From: Pseudomonas syringae KCTC 12500
GTDB taxonomy: Bacteria; Pseudomonadota; Gammaproteobacteria; Pseudomonadales; Pseudomonadaceae
DNA: 64,000 nucleotides
Direction: 5' to 3'
Assembly: GCF_000507185.2 (NCBI RefSeq)
Contig: NZ_AYTM02000002.1
Coordinates: 519,501 to 583,500, forward strand
A program made the position numbers and the translations under genes. Below are positions 8,536-17,703 of this stretch, one piece after another. Numbering within the stretch: position 1 is the first letter of the stretch; the number at the start of each line of letters is the position of its first letter. Under the pieces are notes generated by a model. The model was not told where the DNA came from and made no database searches. It saw nothing but the letters and a program-made list of their open reading frames with translations.

Positions 8536-11187
8536 TCACCCAATTGCACTGGTAGGGGCTTTTTTTAACGCCTTGAATGCTGCATCCGCAGATTTCCTTC
8601 GAGTCGCTATATCAGCCGCGAAAACTCTCAACGCATCAATATGGTTTTTGATTTCAAGTGGAGCCGGTCTGTTTTCTGAAAGCGCCCTTGATTTATGGTG
8701 GCCATACATCCAGTTACTAGAGAGCGACATATTCGCAGTAATTTTAGTCGCATCCGTTGGTTCTATTGTGATGAGACCAATCCTGGTAGTCTGAACGCTA
8801 TTCCTTCCTCGACTGACTATATCATAGAACAGATCCTGTTCGATTGAGGCCTCCCAAGCCTCTCTTAGTAAGCAGTAGAGCATAGCGGACTTATGATTAT
8901 AGGCTAATATATCTATTTCATAGAGCCCTTTGAACGAGTTTAGTTCCTGCTCTAAGTTCTGCGCTCTATTGGCTGTGCTCATTCCTCGCCATGGTGCCTC
9001 TACATGACAAAAACCAGAGTCTCTGCCATTTCGTCTAACTGTAAAGGATGAGACGGCGGGACGATGACTAATTTCTAAAGCCATTTCGTCACACTTGCCA
9101 TCGATTTCCATGATAAGCGCTAAATCATGGGTGAATATTATCAACTGCCTTGTTAGTGCTTCCCTGCATAACCTTGAAGCAATTTTTTCACGGTAAATAT
9201 GATCAAGCGAACTAACAGGATCATCAAATACAATAGGAGCCGAATTAGAGAAAGTCTTTATCTCTGCAAGGTATGCCGCAAGAGATACTACTTTTTGCTC
9301 TCCTTCGCTGAGAACTTTCCCAGGCTTTTGTGCACCAATGGAAAAGCTGTGTGAAGTATCACTATCTCTGACGATTGGAGCTATTTGGACGTCCAACGCG
9401 ATACCGAGCTCATCCAGCTCTGCTGTAAAATTTTTTATGAAGTCAGGTGTGATTAATTGAGAGATAATTGACTTAGCTTTGCTAGAGAATCGCGTTTTTG
9501 TCTGTCGCAGAGAGTTGGTAGCAACTTCGACATCTTTGTTGCGCTTGAGGTTATCTATATAATTAATAATTTTTTCGGATGCATTTGATAAAAGTTTTTT
9601 GTTAATTTTCTTTTCATGACTTGTTTTGTCGAGCTCATGTTTTTCCGGGGCGATATTTTCTTGAAGCTCTTTCAATTTATTCTGAAGGCTTTCCGAGATA
9701 CTTTTATTTATATTTTCGCCGAAAATGGGGAGCCCTTTATATTCTATATCTGTAGTCTGGCCAGGTTTAAAAAAATCTTGTCTAGCCTTCAAGGTGCGAA
9801 AGGCTTCAGCCAGACCAAAGTCTGAGCCTAAGATCTCGACCAGTTCATTACACAAAGGCTCGTATGCCTCTGACTCGGGTAAAGCTAAATTGAAGATTTC
9901 ATCTTTTTTATTTTTTAGATTGGTGCAGGCTTGGTCATAAGTTACTTTGCTCTTGTCTTGCATAAAACGCTCAAAGCGTTCAAGACGATCTTTTGCATGT
10001 TCGTCAAGTGACTGCATGCAAAGAACGCACAGGGCGTCGTCACTGGTGTTCGGAAACTCACTACTGGTGTACGCATGGGAAATAGAAAACTCTCGAGCTG
10101 ATTTGAAGAGCTCTTTCCAAGGGTCGGAATGGACTCCTTCTAATGGATCAGCTTTGTCCAAGGTGATCAGGGAGAGGTCGTAGGTTTTTTTGGCAGCGGC
10201 TTCAGCCTCTTGTAAATCTGTAATCTCTGATGGTTTTGTTTCGTTTAATATTTTCGCAGCGGACGTTAGTTTTTGAATCGCTCTTGGTAGCCGTTCCGTT
10301 GAGATCTTATTTAGTTTAGCTATGGTTTTTACGGTCGTGCCGTTTTCGTAATCGGCGATGGAGCTAGTTAAGGTCGCTAGCTCAGTTGCGTCTTGTTGGC
10401 TCCAATTGAGGCTGTTCTTTACATCAGCAGTGTTAGTTTTGTCCGATAGACGGCCCAGCCAAGCTTGAGCTTCTACGTTATCTTCTAAACCTTTTATAGT
10501 AGGCTTACTCGCATCCCGCAGTTTCAATTGAATTTTGTTTTTTACACTTTCTACTACTTGGGATACGTGGTCAAAAACATCTGCACCTCGTGGCTTGTAT
10601 GTCACGCGGTTATTGCTATCAAGTAGGGCTTTTCCGCAATCAGTATCAAACACATTGATTGATGCTAATTCAGCGTGGTTTTTTCCTGGGGTCCAGATCC
10701 ATTCTTCCCTATTGCCATTTTTGAGAAAACTTATGCGTGCGGACTGTTTGGATGTTTTTGGCTTATAAATATTGCTGAGCAGTGATGTTTCTACATGCTT
10801 TGCGAAACAAGCGTTTTTCAGTATACGGCTGTATCCTGATTTTCCGGAGCCATTTTCTCCATATATTAATGTTATTCCAGAATGCCCAAAGGGTAGCTTG
10901 GCTTCTGAATGTATAGCGTTAATGTTCTCTACAAGGTCAATGCTACAAAGTTTTATAGGCTCGTCGGAAGTCTGGATATTTTGGCCGTCCAGCTCATAGA
11001 CGGGCGGAGAGCAATCTTTATTTTCGCCTTGGTCGTTTATCCCGAAGGCGCAAAGCGCATTTTTCGCTACTTGTTCGAGCTGATCGGGGCTTAACGCTGG
11101 GTCTTGTAAAAGCCGACGGACAAGGTCTGCCTCCCATTCCGGCAGGTCGTTTGCCGCCCACTCCACGATTGCTTGGTAAGAGTTCAT
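8536..11187 (-). CDS. SMC/RloC-like ATPase (AAA_13-type) with zinc-hook-like CxxC
   Basis: An 883-residue ABC-type ATPase split by a long helical insertion. Walker A GENGSGKS is at 110-117, signature LSEGEQ at 626-631, Walker B IVFDDP at 652-657 and the switch His at 687. Between them are coiled-coil segments with a CVLC at 387-390, possibly a zinc hook. The C-terminal 150 residues carry Arg775, Glu779 and His830/831, loosely recalling the Arg-Glu-His set of PrrC/RloC anticodon nucleases, although the spacing differs. The family senses DNA damage or phage attack and cleaves tRNA or DNA. AGGGA precedes the ATG by seven bases. Which nuclease activity it has, if any, is not shown. Confidence 0.65.
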   Translation of the reverse strand: MNSYQAIVEWAANDLPEWEADLVRRLLQDPALSPDQLEQVAKNALCAFGINDQGENKDCSPPVYELDGQNIQTSDEPIKLCSIDLVENINAIHSEAKLPFGHSGITLIYGENGSGKSGYSRILKNACFAKHVETSLLSNIYKPKTSKQSARISFLKNGNREEWIWTPGKNHAELASINVFDTDCGKALLDSNNRVTYKPRGADVFDHVSQVVESVKNKIQLKLRDASKPTIKGLEDNVEAQAWLGRLSDKTNTADVKNSLNWSQQDATELATLTSSIADYENGTTVKTIAKLNKISTERLPRAIQKLTSAAKILNETKPSEITDLQEAEAAAKKTYDLSLITLDKADPLEGVHSDPWKELFKSAREFSISHAYTSSEFPNTSDDALCVLCMQSLDEHAKDRLERFERFMQDKSKVTYDQACTNLKNKKDEIFNLALPESEAYEPLCNELVEILGSDFGLAEAFRTLKARQDFFKPGQTTDIEYKGLPIFGENINKSISESLQNKLKELQENIAPEKHELDKTSHEKKINKKLLSNASEKIINYIDNLKRNKDVEVATNSLRQTKTRFSSKAKSIISQLITPDFIKNFTAELDELGIALDVQIAPIVRDSDTSHSFSIGAQKPGKVLSEGEQKVVSLAAYLAEIKTFSNSAPIVFDDPVSSLDHIYREKIASRLCREALTRQLIIFTHDLALIMEIDGKCDEMALEISHRPAVSSFTVRRNGRDSGFCHVEAPWRGMSTANRAQNLEQELNSFKGLYEIDILAYNHKSAMLYCLLREAWEASIEQDLFYDIVSRGRNSVQTTRIGLITIEPTDATKITANMSLSSNWMYGHHKSRALSENRPAPLEIKNHIDALRVFAADIATRRKSADAAFKALKKAPTSAIG

Positions 11188-11483
11188 GCACAGTCCCTGT
11201 AGTGGCTTTTTGATACGTTGTACCTGTTGGAAGGCCCGCCGTCTAGATAGACGTAACGAGACGGCTCAAGCCTAGCAAAGAACGCTCACAGCTTTGCTCA
11301 GAATTAGATTCTGAGAGTAATGAGATTACGAACTGCAGAGACTCACAGGGCGGGTGCCCCCCCAGAAAGGCGACTCCCACGCCGCTAGTGAGTTGATGCT
11401 CCATATGGGCAAGGCTGTAGAAAAGGCGACGGCTTCAGAGGCCAGATGTGGTTGGGGTGATATTGTTGACGAGTAAAAACAAC

Positions 11484-11506
11484 AAAGCCCGCACAGGGCG
11501 GGCTTT
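11484..11506 (-). terminator. Hairpin terminator, minus-strand reading
   Basis: AAAGCCCGC pairs with GCGGGCTTT across a five-base loop. On the minus strand it is followed by a T-rich run (TTGTTGTTTTTA). It may have terminated the tRNA-Arg transcript before the 23.6-kb element split that gene. Confidence 0.55.
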
Positions 11507-11551
11507 GAGGGGCGTTTCGTAGTCATCAGGAAACAACCAGAAACTTCATTT

Positions 11552-11576
11552 TGGTGCCCCTACGGGATTCGAACCC
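11552..11576 (-). other. tRNA 3'-end-like fragment, possible attachment site
   Basis: On the minus strand this reads as a T-loop (GGTTCGAATCCC), an acceptor strand GGGGCAC and ACCA, i.e. the last part of a tRNA. No matching 5' half (GTGCCCC acceptor, D-arm, anticodon arm) lies upstream. Such scraps are usually attL/attR copies left by tyrosine-integrase islands. Confidence 0.45.
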
Positions 11577-11705
11577 ATGCCCCTTGTTTTCGGAGTGCGG
11601 ACATGAGCGGCACCTTTCTTTAGTTTTAAGCTAGCGCCTGCACCCGCTCTGCACCCATGAAGTTTATAATCACTCCATGCTAACGGCTGAAGACCTTGAA
11701 TTGTA

Positions 11706-11731
11706 TGGTGTCCCAGGCGGGGTTCGAACCT
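11706..11731 (-). pseudogene. 3' part of the split tRNA-Arg(CCT)
   Basis: On the minus strand this reads TTCGAAC (T loop), CCCGC, then acceptor CTGGGAC and ACCA. The acceptor strand pairs fully, with one G-U, with GTCTCAG at the 5' end of the truncated tRNA at 35,359. Joining the two pieces at the shared GAACCT gives a complete tRNA-Arg(CCT) with encoded CCA. The piece stops exactly where the mobile element begins. Confidence 0.75.
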
Positions 11732-11742
11732 TTATCTGTGGT
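11726..11742 (+). repeat. Left end of mobile element: 6-bp direct repeat plus 11-bp inverted end
   Basis: GAACCT (11726-11731) is followed at once by TTATCTGTGGT (11732-11742). The same six bases and the exact reverse complement of the eleven occur at 35292-35308. Similarity stops after 11 bp. Confidence 0.8.
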
Positions 11743-12311
11743 GACTAGCTTAGAATCGATCTAATTAGGCATGTATGACATTGATTTATAATGATTTTTT
11801 AACAGAAACCAATAGCGCACCTAGGTGCGCTATTGAAGGTTACGCAAGTATTCCTTCCCGTGCCGATTTGCACGTCAGTGCGTGAGGGAAATCAGACCCG
11901 AGCCGACATTGCATGGCTGAAGCTGAGAATCTCAGGAATGTCAGCATGTGAGAAAATTGAATCGTTGAGATACCTAGAAATCACAGAGGCACCACACACG
12001 ATCAGCTTTGGTTACTCTGAGAGAGCGCTATATGCTTAAGCCGCGTGAAGCCGAAGCTGACCGCCGGTGCAGGAGATGGGCTAAGAAAGACGCTAGCGCC
12101 CATTCACCTGAGCGCAGCATTAATCCACCCAACGCCTGCTCAGAGTGAGCTGCGCTGATGGGCTGATGGGCTGATGGGTTGAATAAATGTTATAGCAGGC
12201 AACGAGAGAATTACAAAACCATCAATTTGACGGAATATGGAAATGGTCAAAAGCATACTCATGAGGCTTCCGAGGAAACACTGCTTTCGGTCAGTGATCC
12301 GCAAAATTAAG
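11743..12311. other. Non-coding left end of the element, with short tandem repeat
   Basis: About 570 bases downstream of the trio operon. An 8-base unit GCTGATGG occurs three times in a row at 12154-12177. A short hairpin GCGCACCTAGGTGCGC lies at 11815-11830. A 68-codon plus frame (11833-12039) has no recognisable family and I do not call it. Confidence 0.4.
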
Positions 12312-12935
12312 CTAGCGATTCAATACTGACACCTTCCATTCTTTGTATTGATGAAGCATTTCGCTCGTCGCTATGACGCGCCGCATCGAATCCTTGCTGA
12401 CCAGCGCACCTCCTTCTAGTAGCAAAAATTCTTGAAACTCCTTGAGAAGATTTTCGACAAAGCAATAAGCATCTGAAACGGGCGCAGCGCTGCGACTCTC
12501 CACGGTCAGACTACCGTTTTCGCCCTGGTTCAGCTCAGCCTCAACCTCACGAAGCTTTTCTTTTAGCGAGTGAATGTAACTACAGGCTTCAGAGTATTTT
12601 AAAAAATAATCGTACTTTCCAAGATCATCTGATGATGTAAGTGAATTTTTTCGCCACCACTCATCTAAGTAGCTACGATAAAGGCTGCCTCGTCTTAGAA
12701 ACGTTTGATAGTGAACTGTTCTAGAGGAAGTTTTAATTTCTTCCAACCCAGAAAGCTCCTTGACTTCCGCCATTGAGACCATCTCACTATCTTGAACACG
12801 CAGCGCTATATATTTTGCAAGATCACTTATAAACTCAAACCTCATTCTTAACTGCGAGGCGTCGGCCAGCGCATGCTTAACTACCTCCTTACGTTTTAAT
12901 ACGGAATTCATTCTAGCTTGGTAATTCCTATTCAT
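12312..12935 (-). CDS. Small helical protein of recombinase trio (GmtX/TnpC-like)
   Basis: A 207-residue, strongly helical protein, last gene of the three-gene minus-strand operon. Its ATG lies inside the end of the preceding 1114-residue gene (8-bp overlap, TTATGAATAG), so the two are translationally coupled. Residues 60-95 contain a segment (TSSRTVHYQTFLRRGSLYR) resembling the winged-helix part of DUF6262/TnpC-like accessory proteins, and residues 110-135 form a coiled coil. In Tn554-like elements and Gamma-Mobile-Trio islands a third small protein of this size assists the recombinases. That role here is inferred from position and size. Confidence 0.6.
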   Translation of the reverse strand: MNRNYQARMNSVLKRKEVVKHALADASQLRMRFEFISDLAKYIALRVQDSEMVSMAEVKELSGLEEIKTSSRTVHYQTFLRRGSLYRSYLDEWWRKNSLTSSDDLGKYDYFLKYSEACSYIHSLKEKLREVEAELNQGENGSLTVESRSAAPVSDAYCFVENLLKEFQEFLLLEGGALVSKDSMRRVIATSEMLHQYKEWKVSVLNR

Positions 12936-15900
12936 AACCTAGCAACTCTTTGACGAAATCCGAGTTACATTCATCTTCAGAACGTTGACTGAGAACAGCC
13001 GTACTCCACTCTTCTTGCGGCATGTTTATAAATTTTACCAAACTTTCAATTTCAATACCTCCAAAAGATGCACGCTCCCTCATCAGCGCTGCAAGCTTCA
13101 TCTCGGGTGACACAGTAGAGGCATACATAACTGCCGCTGTCACATCGCCACTCTGGGCTAGCAAATAGCGAACGCCACGGTTAATTTTGTCTCGAAAATC
13201 CTCTGACATGGTCAACGGATTATCACAAACTTGCTCAAAGCGGTACATAAAAGCTTCCACACTGTCAGTCCTCACAACGTGGTTTGTTATTTCCATTAAA
13301 GCTTTTTCACGATCAGAGACTAAGTAGCTTGCAGAATTGAGGTTTTTTTGTTTATTTCGAATAAACATGTCTAGTGTTTTTTCGACTACATACCAACCCA
13401 ACACGTCCTCGGCCATAGTTTTAGTCGTTTGAGACAGCATCTCCATCTCAGCAGCAGCTACTCGTTTTGTTGTCCTGTAATCGTCTAGCTTGCGTGTCAC
13501 CCGGTATAACTCCTCAGCTAGATAATGGCGCTTGGCGGACACCTCGAATATTAGGTCAGTTGAAAAAATTGCATACGGGCACCACGAGCATCGAAACTTA
13601 CCTCCTAAAATTGAAACAACATCAGCGCTGCAATTCATATTCAGAGAGCATAAATGAGTGTTCGCAACGCCAAGGCTTGAACTTTTCTCTCTGGCTATTA
13701 TATGTATCCCCTCCTCACCCGAACGTGCAGGATCTGGATGAGGAAGAGATAGAAGAGAAAAATCATCAATTAGGTTCTGTACTGAGCCATGCACTTGTGC
13801 CTGTAAAATTTTATCAGATATATTTTTAGCCTGTGCACTTGGGAGAGTGGGGCCTGTCAACTGCCAGCCAGAATCGTTTTTGTTTAGCACTCCTTCGAGC
13901 TTACGAATGAGCGAAACCTCACCACGGTCATAATAGTCGGTCATATCTGCACTCTGACCAGTGGTCAAGCAAACTGAAGCCGCATCCGCGTGTTCTCTTA
14001 ACAATGTTATATGAGTTACCCTTCCAGAATGCGGGGTTATCTTCGCACGCAAATTTACAGGGCAAAATGGCACAGCACCATCAGGATGATCCTTTGTATC
14101 GATTTTAACTGAACTCAGCGGAAAATCTTTTTTCTCCCAATCGTTCCAATTGAAGGATGTACGACGAGAATTGCTGCCTGTTTTAACTGGCATATAAGCA
14201 ACAAAAGTCTCAGCGGCTAGCCCATTAAACTTCAACCAATTTTGAAAATCCAACAGAGTATAGACCCAAAGATTTGTATAAACTTTATCACTAATAGGAG
14301 CACCGCTACGAACATTGTTAGCAAAGAGACATTTTATTTGGCCCCAGCGCGTCCCTTTCTTACCTTCATAGTTCACACGTTTACTAAAAGCATCGCACCC
14401 CAACTCTAACAGGTGATCTCGCCAATCACGTTGTATATCTAACATATTCATAACGCTGGGCCGCACATAAGCGCAAAATGCTTTCTTTTGTATTTTATCT
14501 GTGTTCACCCAACACCAGTCAAGTTCTCGGGCATGCCTATTACTAGGTTCAGACATGCTGTCGTAGGTATCTGCGTCAAGCCATTGCAAATTTTGCCCCC
14601 TAAATCCACCTCGCAATAAACAAAATGGAAATACATAGGTAGCCGGATTGAAGTATATCTGATCTTCATAAGACGTAAATAGAAGTGACTCTACATGGAA
14701 TTTTGATACAGGATAACTATGATTTTCATGATGAACTTCGACAACCGACCCTAGTTCACGCAGATCAATTTCAAATACTCTTCGACCGACACTTCTGACC
14801 TTCTTTCTTATCTCTGCCCAAACAATCTCTACATTCTCATTGATAAATTCAGCCTGTGACTGTTTCGCCAACAAATACTTGTGAAACAAGTTTTCTAACG
14901 GCCTGGATAAGGCGTGTTTTACTGTCTTGTCAGGACTAGTTTCCCTAGGAGTTCTATGGACAGGTTGCTTAACTGGCTTCTCATCACCAATGAGAATGTG
15001 CATCTTAACTAGGTGATCGAAAAACGTTCTAGCATTTCTCGCAACCGTGGCTGAGTAAGTGAACCCAGCGTACTCATAAAACTGTACAAGTGTTAACGGC
15101 CGGTCCGGAGAGGGGCCTTGTATACCTTCATAGAACAACGCACCCTCAAATTTAGAAGGAGTATCGGGGTACTCGATATTTGACTCAGGATTAGAATTAA
15201 ACCAAAGTGGTAAGTATATAAAAACGTACATATTGAAACGCCCAAACAGCGTACCCCACGATTTTTCATTCGTGTACTGCTGAAATCGCATGAAAAGCTT
15301 CTGCGCTTCAAGCCAGCAACTATAGGAGTTGGAGATATCAACACCTAAAGATAGCAGTGCGCTTACGATATCGTACTCTGAAATATCTTTACTTGAAAAC
15401 GACGCCATACCTCGGAGCGGGGATGCGAGTAGTTCATCAATTACAGCTAACGGGCTGGTTGTGTTCTCAAATATCCGAGGAAGATATTCGACTACAGAAT
15501 GAGGTGCGACGCGAATTGTAGTGTTTATCTCTAACCTAACCTTTGAAACGTTAAAGCGTAGGCGCTCTCCAAAAGTGTTCTGAAGAAAATCAAGCAAATC
15601 GTTCATCGGAATGGGAGTAGTTTGGTGCGTTCCCCCGTCTCGTGATTCGACAACTTTAATGTCACGCCAAGCTAGAATGTCAGATGCGGTGATGTCTTCA
15701 GGAACAACCCAACCGGATGCAAACGCGACCTTTGTTGCTGTGGTAAAAAGTCGCCGATTGGTTTTCTCCTCCGCAGAATATGACCCACCTCTACTGGGGT
15801 CGGGCCATTTTTCGGTGTCGAGGCTTCTGAATGCTAATATCACTTCGGAATAACAGCTATCAGAATCTTTTAACTCACCTATCCAGGTAGATAAAGGTCG

Positions 15901-16272
15901 AGAAAACTCATACGGCAACATCAAAACCCCTGCCTTATGCAACCCCGCTAGTAAATATTTAAGAGCAGGTAGCAGCGACTTAATAGCGTCTTGACCTGGG
16001 GATTTGTAGCCTAGAAATTCAAATAGTTTGTTTACATTACTGTTTGCCGCCTTTCCGCTCAGGCATGCTCCTAATATCAAACTCAAAAAAACGTCTAGGT
16101 CTGACGAGCGCAGTACCATGCCAGATATATAAGCCAAAAATGGATGTTTTTTACGGCCACCTGCAAAAAGCTGCGGGACAAGACCTGTAGTTTTTTGTAT
16201 TAAGTCTTTGGTAGACTTCAAAACAAATTCCTGATCTTTCAAATAGATTAATTTATTACTTCTATTTATCAC
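12928..16272 (-). CDS. Large recombinase-like protein of trio (GmtZ-like)
   Basis: A 1114-residue protein beginning at a GTG (16272) with GGAG five to six bases upstream; the ORF is in operon with the 466-residue recombinase (30-bp gap). Around residues 730-770 it has a tyrosine-recombinase-like active-site stretch: PHSGRVTHITLL in place of the usual HxLRH, then TTGQSADMTDYYDRGE in place of the LGH...Y box. A CSWCPYAIF motif about 130 residues further on looks like a zinc knuckle. The N-terminal 600 residues are unlike normal integrases. The order 466-residue recombinase, very large second protein, small third protein matches GmtY-GmtZ-GmtX. Whether the atypical site is active is unknown. Confidence 0.6.
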   Translation of the reverse strand: MINRSNKLIYLKDQEFVLKSTKDLIQKTTGLVPQLFAGGRKKHPFLAYISGMVLRSSDLDVFLSLILGACLSGKAANSNVNKLFEFLGYKSPGQDAIKSLLPALKYLLAGLHKAGVLMLPYEFSRPLSTWIGELKDSDSCYSEVILAFRSLDTEKWPDPSRGGSYSAEEKTNRRLFTTATKVAFASGWVVPEDITASDILAWRDIKVVESRDGGTHQTTPIPMNDLLDFLQNTFGERLRFNVSKVRLEINTTIRVAPHSVVEYLPRIFENTTSPLAVIDELLASPLRGMASFSSKDISEYDIVSALLSLGVDISNSYSCWLEAQKLFMRFQQYTNEKSWGTLFGRFNMYVFIYLPLWFNSNPESNIEYPDTPSKFEGALFYEGIQGPSPDRPLTLVQFYEYAGFTYSATVARNARTFFDHLVKMHILIGDEKPVKQPVHRTPRETSPDKTVKHALSRPLENLFHKYLLAKQSQAEFINENVEIVWAEIRKKVRSVGRRVFEIDLRELGSVVEVHHENHSYPVSKFHVESLLFTSYEDQIYFNPATYVFPFCLLRGGFRGQNLQWLDADTYDSMSEPSNRHARELDWCWVNTDKIQKKAFCAYVRPSVMNMLDIQRDWRDHLLELGCDAFSKRVNYEGKKGTRWGQIKCLFANNVRSGAPISDKVYTNLWVYTLLDFQNWLKFNGLAAETFVAYMPVKTGSNSRRTSFNWNDWEKKDFPLSSVKIDTKDHPDGAVPFCPVNLRAKITPHSGRVTHITLLREHADAASVCLTTGQSADMTDYYDRGEVSLIRKLEGVLNKNDSGWQLTGPTLPSAQAKNISDKILQAQVHGSVQNLIDDFSLLSLPHPDPARSGEEGIHIIAREKSSSLGVANTHLCSLNMNCSADVVSILGGKFRCSWCPYAIFSTDLIFEVSAKRHYLAEELYRVTRKLDDYRTTKRVAAAEMEMLSQTTKTMAEDVLGWYVVEKTLDMFIRNKQKNLNSASYLVSDREKALMEITNHVVRTDSVEAFMYRFEQVCDNPLTMSEDFRDKINRGVRYLLAQSGDVTAAVMYASTVSPEMKLAALMRERASFGGIEIESLVKFINMPQEEWSTAVLSQRSEDECNSDFVKELLGYE

Positions 16273-16302
16273 GACATCTCCAAAGCCAGATGACCCGGCT
16301 AA

Positions 16303-17703
16303 TCAGGCAGCAGCTTTCTCGTTTGCAACTTCATTCATCGTCAGATCATATTCTCTTTCAAGAAAACCTAACTTAAGCTCGTTAAAACTTTTCGAAAAGT
16401 CATCTGCCCTAACAAATGCAAATGCAATCTTAAGTTCTAATAGATAACGCATCATAACGGCGTAACGCTCGACGGCTTTGTCAGTTTTTTGCCCCGTTAA
16501 CGCTTTGATCTCACTATTTCGCAAGCCAACCCCCTCAGTATGTTCCACAAAGTTTTTAAAGAACACACAGAAGCTATGCCTTAGGCTATGAGGCGTGTAG
16601 CTAAAACGTTCAAATTCAGTATTAGCCAATACGCGTCGAGACGACTGCCTAAAGGGTTCGAAAACCACACTACTGTAGTCAGAAAAGCATAGAGGATCAC
16701 CATTACCAGTCTGAAAAATAAAATTGTGATAGGTCGGTTTATATTCATGCTTGAGATACAATGAATAATACTTAAAAAACATCGATCCATAAGGTTCAAG
16801 TAAAAGGGTGTGCTCCGTTGTGCGCCCCTTCCATGCCAGTTTATTGAAGCTTACTTCGTCTATCCCTCGGTAAGACTTGGAACAACGAGCGCTGGAGCGC
16901 GGACCTCTGGCATAGACTTTTCGATTTTGGATATCCACATCTTCCAAGAGGAACTGCATAGCTTCGGAAACGCGTATTGAGGTCGCGGCAAGAAGTGCCC
17001 ACAAGGCGGAATTTCGATACGACGTTGCGCTCTCAATTAATGCAGCTATCTTATGGAGGGGAAAGAAGCTTTCTTTCGTAATTGGCGCATCTGAAAAATC
17101 TAGTGTAGGCACATGGCCCAGGAGGCTATTGGAATTTTTTCGATTGGGATAAGGACCATGATTGTGCCGAGATATCCACTTTCCGGCATTGTCGAGCAGT
17201 GCTGCCGCAGGGACGAGACTGAGTGCAAGAAAATCATCCACTTTTTTATCATGCTTTAAATTGTCTGACTCTAGGACTTGCTCCTCAGCATGATGGTCTC
17301 GGACGCTTTGAATGAATCTATTAATAGCAGCGTGATAGAGAGCTGCGGATCGAGGAGAGACAGTAGCTCTTGGTTTTACTATTGATATTTTCTGAACAGC
17401 GGAATCGTTAGAGTCTTCACCATGAACTAAATAACTGTAATATTCGCGAACAAGCAATGTTGCAGCCTGAGGAGTTATTTCGCCTTGAACTTCGAAACCA
17501 ACGACTAGATAGTCCAATAGCTGTGAAACTGCATAAGCGTATGTACGACGAGTGTTGTATTTGAACTTATTCAGCACAAGTGCTTCCATGAAGGAGCGGA
17601 ATGCTAGATTCTCCTCACCATCAGCCCCATACATTAAAAATGACTCATGCCCGCAATAAACGGTGGAGCGCATCTGAAATCTGACCAAACCTGGTTTTTT
17701 CAT
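16303..17703 (-). CDS. Tyrosine recombinase, first gene of trio (GmtY-like)
   Basis: A 466-residue site-specific recombinase. The N-terminal SAM-like core-binding region spans about residues 35-140; the catalytic domain follows with Arg244 in SIRVSEAMQ, HSLRH at 372-376 (His372, Arg375), a GQK at 404-406 where most relatives have GH, and the nucleophile Tyr414 in VERYAV. It should cut and rejoin the element ends. It is the first gene of the operon and starts at an ATG after an A-rich stretch with only a weak RBS. Integrases of prophages are usually 330-400 residues, so the extra length agrees with trio-type enzymes. Confidence 0.75.
   Translation of the reverse strand: MKKPGLVRFQMRSTVYCGHESFLMYGADGEENLAFRSFMEALVLNKFKYNTRRTYAYAVSQLLDYLVVGFEVQGEITPQAATLLVREYYSYLVHGEDSNDSAVQKISIVKPRATVSPRSAALYHAAINRFIQSVRDHHAEEQVLESDNLKHDKKVDDFLALSLVPAAALLDNAGKWISRHNHGPYPNRKNSNSLLGHVPTLDFSDAPITKESFFPLHKIAALIESATSYRNSALWALLAATSIRVSEAMQFLLEDVDIQNRKVYARGPRSSARCSKSYRGIDEVSFNKLAWKGRTTEHTLLLEPYGSMFFKYYSLYLKHEYKPTYHNFIFQTGNGDPLCFSDYSSVVFEPFRQSSRRVLANTEFERFSYTPHSLRHSFCVFFKNFVEHTEGVGLRNSEIKALTGQKTDKAVERYAVMMRYLLELKIAFAFVRADDFSKSFNELKLGFLEREYDLTMNEVANEKAAA

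Noticed and set aside
11552..11576. Complete tRNA gene
   Set aside because: No D arm, anticodon arm or 5' acceptor strand precedes it on the minus strand.
11833..12039. 68-codon plus-strand frame at the left end of the element
   Set aside because: No family or RBS; probably chance.
12312..17703. Recombinase-in-trio (RIT) element of three tyrosine recombinases
   Set aside because: Only the first protein is a standard tyrosine recombinase; the second is 1114 residues and atypical and the third has no recombinase motif.
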